Source: Syntrophaceae bacterium (GTDB lineage Bacteria; Desulfobacterota; Syntrophia; Syntrophales; Smithellaceae). Taken from it: 64,000 nt of DNA. The stretch is from the NCBI GenBank assembly GCA_018436925.1, contig JAHDKI010000002.1, forward strand, positions 62,001 through 126,000. Direction: 5' to 3'. Positions 49,104-57,782 of this stretch are shown here, piece by piece. The position numbers and the translations under genes were made by a program. The notes under the pieces are model-generated. The model did no database searches. It had not been told where the DNA came from and saw nothing but the letters and a program-made list of their open reading frames with translations. How positions within the stretch are numbered: position 1 is the stretch's first letter; the number at the start of each line of letters is the position of its first letter.

Positions 49104-49859
49104 TCAGGATCGGTCAGATGCCGCTAGCGCATCGGCAATGTTTTGGACGATTTCCCGACAGGCGCGCTCCGGATCTTTTACCGAGCGGATGGGTCTGCCG
49201 ACCACGATATAATCCGCCCCGGCCTGTACGGCCTCATAAGGCGTCAACGTTCTTTTCTGATCATCAGCCGGGGCGTCCGACATGCGGATGCCGGGGGTCA
49301 CGACAACAAAGTCATCGCCCAGCATTTTTTTTAACAGCGCGATTTCCCGGGGCGACGCCACCACTCCCTGCGCGCCGGATTCCCGGGCCAGCGCCGCCAG
49401 ATGGATCACCATTTCGGTTGCGTTTTTTTGAAAGCCGATGCGGAGCAGATCGGCGTCGTTGAGACTGGTCAGTACCGTGACCGCGAGCATCAACGGCGGA
49501 CGGACACCAATTCTGGCCGCTTCCGCCGCCGCGGCATCCGCCGTTTGCCGAATCATTGCGGCGCCGCCTGAGGCATGGACATTAAACATATCGGCGCCGA
49601 GACGGACCGCGGCTTCGGCCGCCCGCGCCACCGTATTGGGAATGTCGTGAAATTTGAGATCCAGAAAAGCCTTCTGATCCCGCCTTTTGATCTCCTCCAC
49701 AATCTTCGGTCCGCAGGCGGTAAAAAGCTCCTTGCCGACTTTAAACAGACCGACGTGACCGGAAAGCGTCTCGATCCATGCCAGCGCCTGCGCATAATCC
49801 GGCGCGTCGAGCGCAAAGATCAGCCGGTCAACCGGCCGCCTAGTCGCTGTATTCTTCAT
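49104..49859 (-). CDS. pyrF: Orotidine 5'-phosphate decarboxylase
   Basis: 251 residues. LIFALDAPDYAQAL, the catalytic DLKFHDIPNTV at about 67-77, NVHASGG and VVTPGIRMSDAPADDQKRTLTPYEAVQAGADYIVVGRPI are all present. Final step of UMP synthesis. The start overlaps the 3' end of rpoZ by about 20 bases, suggesting coupling; no good ribosome binding site is visible. Confidence 0.96.
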   Translation of the reverse strand: MKNTATRRPVDRLIFALDAPDYAQALAWIETLSGHVGLFKVGKELFTACGPKIVEEIKRRDQKAFLDLKFHDIPNTVARAAEAAVRLGADMFNVHASGGAAMIRQTADAAAAEAARIGVRPPLMLAVTVLTSLNDADLLRIGFQKNATEMVIHLAALARESGAQGVVASPREIALLKKMLGDDFVVVTPGIRMSDAPADDQKRTLTPYEAVQAGADYIVVGRPIRSVKDPERACREIVQNIADALAASDRS

Positions 49860-50109
49860 CGCCGATAAACTCCGTGCTGTCCGGAATCGGTTTGAAGTCT
49901 TCTTTCGACCCGTTTAAAAGCTCGGGATTGGCGTAATAGACCTTGCCGGACGCGATCTCGCGCAGCGCCAGGACGATCTCGCGGTTCTTGCTCTCCAGAA
50001 GCGGCCGCGATCCTTTGAGCAGCTGGCGGGCGCGTTTGGACGCCAGCGACACCAGACCGAAGCGGGTTTTGGCCACTTGTAAAGAATCTTCCACAGTAAT
50101 TCTTGCCAT
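49840..50109 (-). CDS. rpoZ: RNA polymerase omega subunit
   Basis: 89 residues from MARITVEDSLQVAKTRFGLVSLASKRARQLLKG at 50109, with GGGAGG upstream. Conserved omega core plus an acidic C-terminus. Follows gmk, its common partner across bacteria. Confidence 0.95.
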   Translation of the reverse strand: MARITVEDSLQVAKTRFGLVSLASKRARQLLKGSRPLLESKNREIVLALREIASGKVYYANPELLNGSKEDFKPIPDSTEFIGDEEYSD

Positions 50110-50139
50110 AACGATAAACCTCCCTAAAAACACCTGTCT

Positions 50140-50751
50140 TTATTCGTTCATAAACTGTTTGAGCGAATCGCGCAAACGGTTTGTTTTGCACTGTTCAGCC
50201 ACATAAATCGCTTTTAACCGCTCGGCCGCCGCATCCAAATCGTCATTGACGATGACGTAGTCATACCAGCCGATTTCCGCCAGCTCGCTTCGTGCTTGAG
50301 CGAATCGGCGGTCGATGACCGCCTGAGTCTCATGCCCTCGGGTTTCAAGGCGCCTCCTGAGCTCGCCCAGCGAAGGCGGCAAAATAAACACGAAGACGCC
50401 GTCGTCAAACGCGCGTTTGACCGCTTTCGCGCCGCGCGGTTCAATATCCAAAAGCAGATCGCCGCCCGACTGGAGCGCCTGCGTCATCGCTTTGCCGGAC
50501 GTGCCGTAGAAATGTCCGAAGTTTTCCACCCACTCCACGAATTCGCCCCGCTCGATGCGCGCCTGAAAGTCCTCCCGTGTCACAAAGTGGTAGTCCTTGC
50601 CGGACACTTCGTTGGGCCGCGGCGGACGGGAGGTGAAGGAAGTGGAAAAGCGCAGCTTCGGGCAGGCCTCCAGAAGCCTTCTGCAGAGGCTGCTTTTCCC
50701 CGCGCCGGACGGCGCCGAAACGACGATGAACAATCCTGTTTCCGGCATCAT
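50140..50751 (-). CDS. gmk: Guanylate kinase
   Basis: 203 residues. P-loop SAPSGAGKSSL, TSRPPRPNEVSGKDYHFVTREDF (GMP-binding), EWVENFGHFYGTS and LLLDIEPRGAKAVK. The start is one of GTG 50754, ATG 50751 or ATG 50748 (GTGATGATG), which overlaps or abuts the yicC stop. Converts GMP to GDP. Confidence 0.96.
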   Translation of the reverse strand: MMPETGLFIVVSAPSGAGKSSLCRRLLEACPKLRFSTSFTSRPPRPNEVSGKDYHFVTREDFQARIERGEFVEWVENFGHFYGTSGKAMTQALQSGGDLLLDIEPRGAKAVKRAFDDGVFVFILPPSLGELRRRLETRGHETQAVIDRRFAQARSELAEIGWYDYVIVNDDLDAAAERLKAIYVAEQCKTNRLRDSLKQFMNE

Positions 50752-51629
50752 CACTCAATGTTCTGCGCCTGCTCGCGCAGCTTTCCCAATTCGCTTTTAG
50801 AGTCGATCACCACTCTGGAGATTTCCACGTCGCTGCTTTTGGACCCGATCGTGTTGATTTCCCGGTTCATCTCCTGAAGCAGAAAATCGATTTTTCTCCC
50901 CTGGGGCTCGTCGCTTTGCAGAAGCTCCCGAAACTGGCCGATATGGCTGTGCATGCGGACAATCTCTTCGGTAATGTCGCTGCGATCCGCCATCATCGCC
51001 ACCTCCTGCGCCAGGCGGGCTTCATCCAAAACGGCGCCGGCAGTCAATTCTTTGATCCGGTCGGCCAGACGGCGCGCGTATTCCAAAACCACCTGCGGCG
51101 CCCGCCGGGCAATCAGATCGATATTCTGCTCAATGATTCCCAGACGCATGTCCATGTCGGCATAGAGCGCGATCCCTTCATCCTGACGCATGTTGACGAG
51201 CATCGTCAGGGCTTCATCGAGCGTCTTTCCCACTACGTCCAGAAAGGCGTCGTCAAGCTCCGTTTCCGCAGGCGGCGCGAAAATATCCCGAAATCCAACC
51301 AGCGTTTTGAGTCTGACCGGCTCTTCGATATGCAATTCATCGCGCAGACGGCACAGCGCGTCGTAGTAACGGCGGGCCGTCTCCAGATTCACATGGACGG
51401 ACGACGAGGACGCATCCTCTCCCTCCAGACGAACAGACAAATCAATTCGGCCCCGCTTGAAGCGTTCCGCAACCTTCTTTTTGTACTCCATCTCCAGGGG
51501 ATACAGCGCTGCAGGCAGTCGCAGGGCAACTTCCAGAAACCGGTGATTGACGGATTTGACCTCTACGACGATATTTCTGCCTTGTTCGATTCTTTCCACC
51601 CGGCCGTAGCCGGTCATGCTTCTGATCAT
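50751..51629 (-). CDS. yicC: YicC/YloC family endoribonuclease
   Basis: 292 residues. MIRSMTGYGRVERIEQGRNIVVEVKSVNHRFLEVALRLP is the diagnostic N-terminus and REINTIGSKSSDVEISRVVIDSKSELGKLREQAQNIE the diagnostic C-terminus. E. coli YicC degrades small RNAs; assignment by family. Its ATG overlaps the stop of the DUF4416 gene (ATGA). Confidence 0.93.
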   Translation of the reverse strand: MIRSMTGYGRVERIEQGRNIVVEVKSVNHRFLEVALRLPAALYPLEMEYKKKVAERFKRGRIDLSVRLEGEDASSSSVHVNLETARRYYDALCRLRDELHIEEPVRLKTLVGFRDIFAPPAETELDDAFLDVVGKTLDEALTMLVNMRQDEGIALYADMDMRLGIIEQNIDLIARRAPQVVLEYARRLADRIKELTAGAVLDEARLAQEVAMMADRSDITEEIVRMHSHIGQFRELLQSDEPQGRKIDFLLQEMNREINTIGSKSSDVEISRVVIDSKSELGKLREQAQNIE

Positions 51630-52192
51630 TTTCTTTCCCCTCCGACGGAAAACAGATGACCCGCCTCTTCTGTTTTCAACTGCACCAGATAGCGGTTGCG
51701 GATCGCTTCAAAAAGCTTCTGCTGCGCGGCGTCCGCATAGTCCGGATACGTCCAGGGCAAGCTGTGAAACCGGCCTTTCCGGTAAATCAGCGTCAGATCG
51801 GCATAAATGCCGTCTCGCAGATAAGGCCTGTGCGTATACCCTTTGCCGGTGGCCAGAATCAGATGCGGTTTGGCCAGATACCCCGGATCAATATTGATCC
51901 GGCGCTTGCCGCCCTCGAGAGACTGCGTTTCCATCTCGTTGGCGGCCAGTTTGATATCCGGCAAGCGATCGGGACAAATCAGGCTCTCCATCGACAGAAA
52001 CCGCCGAACCAACGGCCCTCCCATTTCCGGAGAATAATAGTCCGTATAGTGAAACGGCAGGACCGGACTCACATAATCCGGCTGGCCGTAACCGGACGCC
52101 AGAGTCTCGATCGTTTGACGAATCCGTTGGGGCGACACGGCCAACACGCTGAAAATCAGCTTGACCGGTTCAGCCGGCGCGGGTCTGCTCAT
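51626..52192 (-). CDS. DUF4416 family protein
   Basis: 188 residues: EPVKLIFSVLAVSPQRI, FHYTDYYSPEMGGPLVRRFLSMESLI, RRINIDPGYLAKPHLILATGKGYTHRPYLRDGIYADLTLIYRKGRF. This matches the DUF4416 family, restricted mostly to Desulfobacterota and relatives and commonly next to yicC-gmk. No cofactor motif is recognised; function unknown. ATGA overlaps at both ends show it is part of the operon. Confidence 0.88.
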   Translation of the reverse strand: MSRPAPAEPVKLIFSVLAVSPQRIRQTIETLASGYGQPDYVSPVLPFHYTDYYSPEMGGPLVRRFLSMESLICPDRLPDIKLAANEMETQSLEGGKRRINIDPGYLAKPHLILATGKGYTHRPYLRDGIYADLTLIYRKGRFHSLPWTYPDYADAAQQKLFEAIRNRYLVQLKTEEAGHLFSVGGERK

Positions 52193-53148
52193 AAGGCGTC
52201 AATCAATTCTTCCCGGGACACGGCGGCCGTTCCGACTTTGCCGACCACAATCCCGGCGGCGATATTGGCCAGACCGGTGGCTTCCTTCATGGTCGCGCCG
52301 GCCGACAGCGCCAAGGCCAGCACACCGATAACGGTATCCCCCGCCCCCGTGACATCATAAACTTCCTTGGCCTGCGCGGAAAAATGCGTATGGAGGATTT
52401 TCCGGTCCCGTTCAAAAAGGCTCATCCCCTCTTCGCCGCGCGTTACCAGAAGCGTCCGGAAATCATACTTTGAAAGCAGGGTCTGCCCCAAAAGCATCAG
52501 ATCGTCCCCGTTTTGAATCTCCATGCCGGCCGCCCGCTGAGCTTCATGGTGGTTGGGTGTGATGACATCAACGCCCGCATAGATTGAAAAGTCGTTTTGT
52601 TTCGGATCGACGCAGATGAAAATGCCGCCTTTGGCCGCGATCGAGGCAATCGACTCAACCAGCGCGCGGGACACCACCCCTTTGTTGTAATCTGAAATGA
52701 TGATCGCGCGGATTTTGGGACGAACCGCCCCGACATACCTGATCATTTTTTTCAAACTGGCCGGCGAGACCGGTTTTTTGCTTTCCTGGTCGAAACGGAC
52801 CACCTGCTGGTTATGAGCCACAATTCGTGTTTTAAGCGTCGTGGGCCTGCCTTTTTCCACAACCATGCCGGTTGTATCGACGCCCCGATTCCCCAGCTCG
52901 TCGATGAGACTCCGGCCGACCGTGTCCGCGCCGATGACGCCGGTGATATAGCCCCGCCCGCCCAGCGTATGGATGCTGTTTAAGACATTGGCCGATCCGC
53001 CCAGCATAAAACTGTCGGCATGAACATCCACAACCGGGACCGGCGCTTCCGGAGAAATGCGCGACACCTTTCCCCATAAAAAGTGGTCCACCATCACATC
53101 GCCGATCACCAGTACACCGGCTTTGGAAAAGCCGGCGACGATTTCCAT
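52189..53148 (-). CDS. rfaE1: Heptose-7-phosphate kinase (RfaE1/HldA, PfkB family)
   Basis: 319 residues from the ATG at 53148, which has AAAAAGGG upstream and aligns with the start of E. coli HldE; a GTG at 53178 is the alternative. VLVIGDVMVDHFLWGKVSRISPEAPVPVVDV, GGSANVLNSIHTLGG and the PfkB anion-hole DVTGAGDTVIGVLAL are clear. It phosphorylates D-glycero-beta-D-manno-heptose 7-phosphate for lipopolysaccharide core synthesis. The nucleotidyltransferase half of HldE is absent, so HldC-type activity must be encoded separately. Confidence 0.92.
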   Translation of the reverse strand: MEIVAGFSKAGVLVIGDVMVDHFLWGKVSRISPEAPVPVVDVHADSFMLGGSANVLNSIHTLGGRGYITGVIGADTVGRSLIDELGNRGVDTTGMVVEKGRPTTLKTRIVAHNQQVVRFDQESKKPVSPASLKKMIRYVGAVRPKIRAIIISDYNKGVVSRALVESIASIAAKGGIFICVDPKQNDFSIYAGVDVITPNHHEAQRAAGMEIQNGDDLMLLGQTLLSKYDFRTLLVTRGEEGMSLFERDRKILHTHFSAQAKEVYDVTGAGDTVIGVLALALSAGATMKEATGLANIAAGIVVGKVGTAAVSREELIDAL

Positions 53149-53199
53149 GGCCCTTTTTCTTGATAAGACTTTATTCACGTCAAACGCTAACCTTAGATT

Positions 53200-53223
53200 A
53201 AAAAAAGCGCCCGATCAGCGCTT
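53200..53223 (-). terminator. Terminator-like hairpin upstream of rfaE1
   Basis: Minus strand: AAGCGC, seven-base loop, GCGCTT, running into seven T's. A textbook intrinsic terminator, but it lies between the promoter at 53243-53271 and the rfaE1 start, with no gene upstream on this strand. Likely an attenuator or the end of a very short leader RNA. Confidence 0.75.
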
Positions 53224-53242
53224 GTTATTCAAATTTCGGGGG

Positions 53243-53271
53243 ACTCTATTACCAAGCCCCGAATTTGTCAA
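53243..53271 (-). promoter_or_regulatory. Sigma70 promoter of the rfaE1 operon, inside an inverted repeat
   Basis: Minus strand TTGACA, 17 bases, TAGAGT. The promoter overlaps an inverted repeat at 53231-53266 (AAATTTCGGGG and CCCCGAATTT), which could be an operator. Predicted start near 53236, only about 13 bases before the terminator-like stem. Confidence 0.65.
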
Positions 53272-53510
53272 ATCTTTTCTTTGATTTCGGCAACCGGAAC
53301 GGGCGTCTCCGGAGCCGATCATTTTTTACGTCTGCACAAAGCGACCGCGAAGAAATCCTCGCCGTTAAAAAGGAAATTCAACATCATGCCGGCGGAAGGA
53401 TCATCCCGAGGCTCCTGTTTAGACGCAGTATTCCCCTTCGGCCGATCTTGGGGTTGCCTGTTGCGATCATCTGTGTCTATAAGCCACGCATACCGACATT
53501 GGAGCAAACT

Positions 53511-55109
53511 GTGGACCCCCAAAAAAAACCGCTCAATATCGATTTTAACGACGAATTCCAGCGGGCCTTCGCCCTCATGGAGGAGACTTCACGGCATCTT
53601 CTGGTCACCGGACGCGCCGGCACGGGGAAATCCACCCTGCTGACCTATTTCCGCAATCAGACCCGAAAGAAGGTCGTGATTCTGGCCCCCACCGGCGTGG
53701 CGGCGGTCAATGTCGGCGGCCAAACGATTCATTCCTTCTTTCATTTCAAGCCGAATGTCACACCGTCGTCGATTAAACGCAAAAAGAAAACCGAGAAAGA
53801 CGCCTCCGGCCTCTACAGAAAGCTCACGGCCATTGTCATCGACGAAGTCTCGATGGTCCGCGCCGATCTGCTGGACTGCGTCGATACATTTTTGCGATTT
53901 CACGGCCCGGATGAAAGCCTGCCATTCGGCGGCGTCCAGATGATTTTCATCGGAGACCTCTATCAGCTGCCGCCGGTGGTCGCGTCGGCCGAGCGCGACA
54001 TTTTTCGCAATCATTACACCACACCTTACTTTTTCAGCGCCAAAGTTTTTGAGCAATTGCCCTTCGAGTATGTTGAGCTGGAAAAAGTTTACCGGCAGAA
54101 AGACGACGAATTCGTCCGGTTGCTCAACGCCATCCGGAACCGTTCAGTCACCGACGAGGACCTGGCCCGTTTCAACACGCGGTGCAACCCCGATTTTCAG
54201 CCTCCTGAAGGATCGTTCTATATCTGGCTGACGAGCACCAACGATCTGGCCGACCGGATCAACGACGAGAGACTGGCCCGGCTGCCGGGAAAGGCCTGGA
54301 AGGCCAAAGCGGTCATTGAAGGCGACTTCGGCAAAGAGTATTTGCCGACCGCCGTCGATCTGAAACTGAAAAAAGGCGCTCAGATCATGCTGCTCAACAA
54401 CGACGCTTACGGTCAGTGGATCAATGGCACCATCGGCAAAATCCGCAAGTTTGAAAAAGACGATGACGGTGATGAGGTGATTGTGGCGGATCTCGACAAC
54501 GGCGACACGGCCCGGATCACGCCTTACAGATGGACGATTTACCGTTTTTTCCTGAAAGACAACGAGCTGCGTTCCGAGGAGGTCGGGTCGTTTACACAAT
54601 ATCCGGTGCGGCTCGCCTTTGCCGTCACTATTCATAAAAGCCAGGGAAAAACATTCGAAAACGCCGTCATCGATATCGGACGCGGCACATTTGCCCACGG
54701 CCAGATGTATGTGGCGCTGTCGCGCTTAACGACCCTGGCCGGCCTGGTCCTGAAACAACCGCTCAAAAGGCAGCATATCCTGATGGACTGGCAGGTGGTC
54801 AAATTCCTTACGACAATTCAGTATTCCCAGTCGGCAAAAATGCTCTCCCGCGCAGACAAGCTTAAAATCATTCATGAAGCCATTACAGAAAAGAAAAAAA
54901 TTGAGATTGTCTATCTGAAAGGAAAGGATGAAAAATCCCGACGGACCATCCAACCTCTGGCGGTCGGCGAAAGAGAATACAAAAGCTATCCCTATCTGGG
55001 CATGGACGCTTTCTGCGAGGTCCGTCGTGAAAAGCGAATTTTCAATGTCGATAAAATTCTGGCCATCGAGTTCGCCGGGCCGGAGCGATCTTCATCGACG
55101 GATCAATAA
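53511..55109 (+). CDS. PIF1-like DNA helicase with C-terminal WYL-type extension
   Basis: 532 residues from a GTG at 53511 with GGAG seven bases before it; the frame is open 82 codons further upstream but that part has no family features. Walker A GRAGTGKST at 34-42, APTGVAAVNVGGQTIHSFFHF (motif Ia), VIDEVSMVRADLLD (motif II), FIGDLYQLPPV (motif III), AFAVTIHKSQGKTFENAVID and YVALSRLTTLAGLVL (motifs V/VI) show a PIF1/RecD2-type superfamily 1B 5'-3' helicase. After about residue 440 a shorter module (KLKIIHEAITEKKKIEIVYLKGKDEKSRRTIQPLAVG ... SYPYLGMDAFCEVRREKRIFNVDKI) resembles a WYL domain, a nucleic-acid or ligand sensor. Helicase call firm; WYL call probable. Monocistronic. Confidence 0.9.
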   Translation: MDPQKKPLNIDFNDEFQRAFALMEETSRHLLVTGRAGTGKSTLLTYFRNQTRKKVVILAPTGVAAVNVGGQTIHSFFHFKPNVTPSSIKRKKKTEKDASGLYRKLTAIVIDEVSMVRADLLDCVDTFLRFHGPDESLPFGGVQMIFIGDLYQLPPVVASAERDIFRNHYTTPYFFSAKVFEQLPFEYVELEKVYRQKDDEFVRLLNAIRNRSVTDEDLARFNTRCNPDFQPPEGSFYIWLTSTNDLADRINDERLARLPGKAWKAKAVIEGDFGKEYLPTAVDLKLKKGAQIMLLNNDAYGQWINGTIGKIRKFEKDDDGDEVIVADLDNGDTARITPYRWTIYRFFLKDNELRSEEVGSFTQYPVRLAFAVTIHKSQGKTFENAVIDIGRGTFAHGQMYVALSRLTTLAGLVLKQPLKRQHILMDWQVVKFLTTIQYSQSAKMLSRADKLKIIHEAITEKKKIEIVYLKGKDEKSRRTIQPLAVGEREYKSYPYLGMDAFCEVRREKRIFNVDKILAIEFAGPERSSSTDQ

Positions 55110-55350
55110 CTGACCGGAGAGCGTCGATCGTCACGCTCCTCCGCCGGACTTTTTGCGTTCATCGCCCGACGCTTTTTCAGGCTGAAACCGTTTGCGGCTC
55201 CGCTTCGGCCCAACGCCGCGAAGGACTTTTATTGCCAATGGGTTCCGATGGATCATTTTTTTACTTTCAAAAAGAAAAACTTGTGATATGCCCGAAGCCG
55301 CGTGATCTTAAGCCGCATTCAGAAACGACATTCGGACAGGTGCAAAAGCG

Positions 55351-56283
55351 ATGATCATCAAGGAATATCTCCTGGCGGCAATCAAAGGGATGGGCATGGG
55401 CGCAGCCAACGTGATTCCGGGCGTCTCGGGAGGAACCATCGCGCTGGTGACCGGAATTTTTCAGCGGCTCATCGACGCTTTGAAGTCCTTCAACCCGACT
55501 GCGATCAAACTTCTTTGGCGGGGGCGATGGGACGCGTTCGCCCGCCACACGGATTTTTACTTTCTTTTAGCCGTCTTTCTGGGCGCCGCCGCAAGTATCC
55601 TGTCGCTCGCCAGAGTGCTGCGGTTTTTGTTCGATCATCATCCCGTAATGATCTGGTCATACTTTTTCGGCTTGATTCTGGCGTCGGTTTTTTTTGTCGG
55701 CCGGACCATCGGCCGCTGGCGCGCGCCGGTTGTTCTGGCCTTTGGGGTCGGCACAGCCATCGCCGTCGCCGTATCCCTTGGAACGCCGGCCTCGCCAAAC
55801 GATTCCTTTCTCTATCTGATCCTGTGCGGCGTCGTGGGCATCTGCAGCATGATTCTGCCGGGCCTGTCGGGTTCCTTCGTGTTGATCCTGATGGGCAATT
55901 ACGAACTCGTCGTGATCGATGCGGTAAGCGCCTTGAATCTGCGCATCCTTTTTCCGGTCGCACTAGGCGCCGTTGTCGGTTTGATTGCCTTTTCACATTT
56001 CCTGTCGTGGATTTACCGGCGATTTCGCGATGAAACCATTGCAACGATGACGGGATTCATTCTGGGATCGCTTCTGACGCTATGGCCTTGGAAGCAGGCC
56101 ATTTTTCGTCTCGACGCCGCCGGCGGCCCCATTGTCCGCAACGGCAAAAAACTGGTCGAAGGCTACAGCTTCCATCTGCCGGAGGCCGGCACAGAGACGC
56201 TGTTTGCCGTTTTCTTCATCCTTTTGGGGATTCTCACCATCTGGATTACGGAAAAGTTGGTCGCTCGCAAGGACCAAGCCTGA
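55351..56283 (+). CDS. DUF368 family polyprenyl-phosphate transporter
   Basis: 310 residues with about eight to nine membrane helices. The family's twin motifs are present: GMGMGAANVIPGVSGGTIALVTGIF at about 13-37 and ICSMILPGLSGSFVLILMGNYE at about 165-186. DUF368 proteins have been reported to recycle undecaprenyl phosphate across the inner membrane (PopT); this assignment is by family. It starts about 240 bases after the helicase gene and may have its own promoter. Confidence 0.9.
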   Translation: MIIKEYLLAAIKGMGMGAANVIPGVSGGTIALVTGIFQRLIDALKSFNPTAIKLLWRGRWDAFARHTDFYFLLAVFLGAAASILSLARVLRFLFDHHPVMIWSYFFGLILASVFFVGRTIGRWRAPVVLAFGVGTAIAVAVSLGTPASPNDSFLYLILCGVVGICSMILPGLSGSFVLILMGNYELVVIDAVSALNLRILFPVALGAVVGLIAFSHFLSWIYRRFRDETIATMTGFILGSLLTLWPWKQAIFRLDAAGGPIVRNGKKLVEGYSFHLPEAGTETLFAVFFILLGILTIWITEKLVARKDQA

Positions 56284-56289
56284 TCCCGC

Positions 56290-56511
56290 CTATTCCGGCG
56301 CCGCCCATGCAATATGGCTGCGGTTGATGATCACAACCTTGCCGGCCGTCCCGGCCATTGAGGCTTCATATACGATTAAAAACGGTTCCGCATCCTTGGA
56401 ATTGAGAAAGTCCGACAGACGGTTGTACTTCCCGATATTGAGCAGTCCTTTGATCGTCGTCCCGTCGGCCAGACGAACAGACACTTTTGTTTTATTCAAT
56501 GGCTCGGTCAT
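56290..56511 (-). CDS. Small Sm-like barrel protein (DUF6812-like)
   Basis: 73 residues from the ATG at 56511, preceded by GGAGG; the open frame extends to 56622 (110 residues) with a polar, low-complexity N-terminus. TKVSVRLADGTTIKGLLNIGKYNRLSDFLNSKDAEPFLIVYEAS ... KVVIINRSHIAWAAPE has the strand pattern of a small Sm/LSm-like or DUF6812 barrel. Function unknown. Convergent with the DUF368 gene, six bases apart. Confidence 0.7.
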   Translation of the reverse strand: MTEPLNKTKVSVRLADGTTIKGLLNIGKYNRLSDFLNSKDAEPFLIVYEASMAGTAGKVVIINRSHIAWAAPE

Positions 56512-56685
56512 CTCTTCCTCCGTATTGGGAAAATGATCCTGCTGCGACATCTTCTTTTCGGCCGTGTCATCGGTTTGGCGGCTTTTTCCGACCCGCGTCG
56601 GGGCGGCCTTCCGTGTGGGCATGCTACACGATAGATGTATCTTTGTGAAGTCTTTTATTGCGGCGGCCGGAATGCAAACAGCCCT

Positions 56686-56714
56686 TTGACATCAAAGCGC
56701 TTCGCTGCTAGCGT
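56686..56714 (+). promoter_or_regulatory. Sigma70 promoter for the DUF523-DUF1722 gene
   Basis: TTGACA at 56686-56691, 17-base spacer, TAGCGT at 56709-56714; start of transcription would lie about 20 bases before the ATG at 56740. Confidence 0.65.
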
Positions 56715-56739
56715 TAGACCAACAAAGGAGAACAAAACC

Positions 56740-57687
56740 ATGGAAAAAATCAAGCTCGGCATCAGCGCCTGCCTTCTGGGTGAAAACGTCCGTTATGACG
56801 GCGGGCACAAACTGGATCGCTTTTTGCGCGACACGCTGGGACAGTACGTCGACTACGTTCCCGTTTGCCCCGAAACGGAATGCGGTTTGGGCGTGCCGCG
56901 GGAATCGATGCGGCTGGAAGGACATCCGTCAGCCCCCAGGCTGGTGACGAATCAAACACGCCGAGACCTTACCGAGAAGATGGTCGCGTGGGGCCGACGG
57001 CGCCTTGAGCAGCTGGCCGCAGAAAATCTTTGCGGTTTCATTTTCAAGAGCAACTCGCCTTCTTCCGGCATGGAGCGCGTCAAGGTGTACGGCGAAAAAG
57101 GGATGCCCTCCAAAACCGGCGCGGGAATTTTCGCCCGGATGTTCATGGACCGCTTTCCGTCGCTTCCGGTCGAGGACGAGGGCCGCCTGCACGATCCGGA
57201 TCTGCGTGAAAATTTCATTGAGCGCATCTTCGTCATGCAGCGTTGGCGCGCCGTCTTGGCGCCGGGCGCGAGGCGGGGCGACCTTTTGGATTTTCACACG
57301 CGCCATAAGCTTCTGATTTTATCGCACAGCCAGGCCGCCTATGCCCGCATGGGAAAACTTCTGGCGGATATGAAAACGGTTTCGCTTCGGACGTTATTCG
57401 ATCAGTACGAAGCCTTGCTGACAGACGCCCTGCGGCTCGGGACAACCCCCAAAAAAAACGCCAACGTCCTTCAGCATATGGCGGGATATTTCAAGAAACA
57501 TCTCGAAGCGGCGGAAAGGCAGGAGCTCAAAGAGGTCATCGACCAGTACCGGACGGGCCTCATCCCGCTGATCGTTCCGGTCACGCTTTTGCGGCATTAT
57601 GTCCGGAAATATGACCAGCCCTACCTCAAAGAGCAGATCTATTTAACGCCGCATCCTTTGGAGCTGCGGCTGAGAAATCATGTCTAG
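56740..57687 (+). CDS. DUF523-DUF1722 protein (TudS-like plus YbgA domains)
   Basis: 315 residues from MEKIKLGISACLLGENVRYDGGHK, with AAAGGAG nine bases upstream; an upstream in-frame ATG at 56635 precedes the promoter. The N-terminal half (about 5-150) is DUF523: C11 in SACLLG, C43 in PVCPETECGLG, C98 in LCGFIFKSNSPSSG. DUF523 includes thiouracil desulfidase TudS, which binds a [4Fe-4S] cluster; here SPSSG stands where I expect SPSCG, so the cluster ligands may differ. The C-terminal half (about 175-312) is DUF1722/YbgA (FHTRHKLLILSHSQAAYARMGKL). The role is unknown; desulfurisation of modified or damaged bases is one option by homology. Confidence 0.85.
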   Translation: MEKIKLGISACLLGENVRYDGGHKLDRFLRDTLGQYVDYVPVCPETECGLGVPRESMRLEGHPSAPRLVTNQTRRDLTEKMVAWGRRRLEQLAAENLCGFIFKSNSPSSGMERVKVYGEKGMPSKTGAGIFARMFMDRFPSLPVEDEGRLHDPDLRENFIERIFVMQRWRAVLAPGARRGDLLDFHTRHKLLILSHSQAAYARMGKLLADMKTVSLRTLFDQYEALLTDALRLGTTPKKNANVLQHMAGYFKKHLEAAERQELKEVIDQYRTGLIPLIVPVTLLRHYVRKYDQPYLKEQIYLTPHPLELRLRNHV

Positions 57688-57782
57688 CGAAACGCCCGCC
57701 CTCATCATCATATTGCGACCGGAACCGGACATGCGGAGGTTGTTTTTGACAGGGAATCGGCTCCGTTGCCGCGTGAGGGCCG

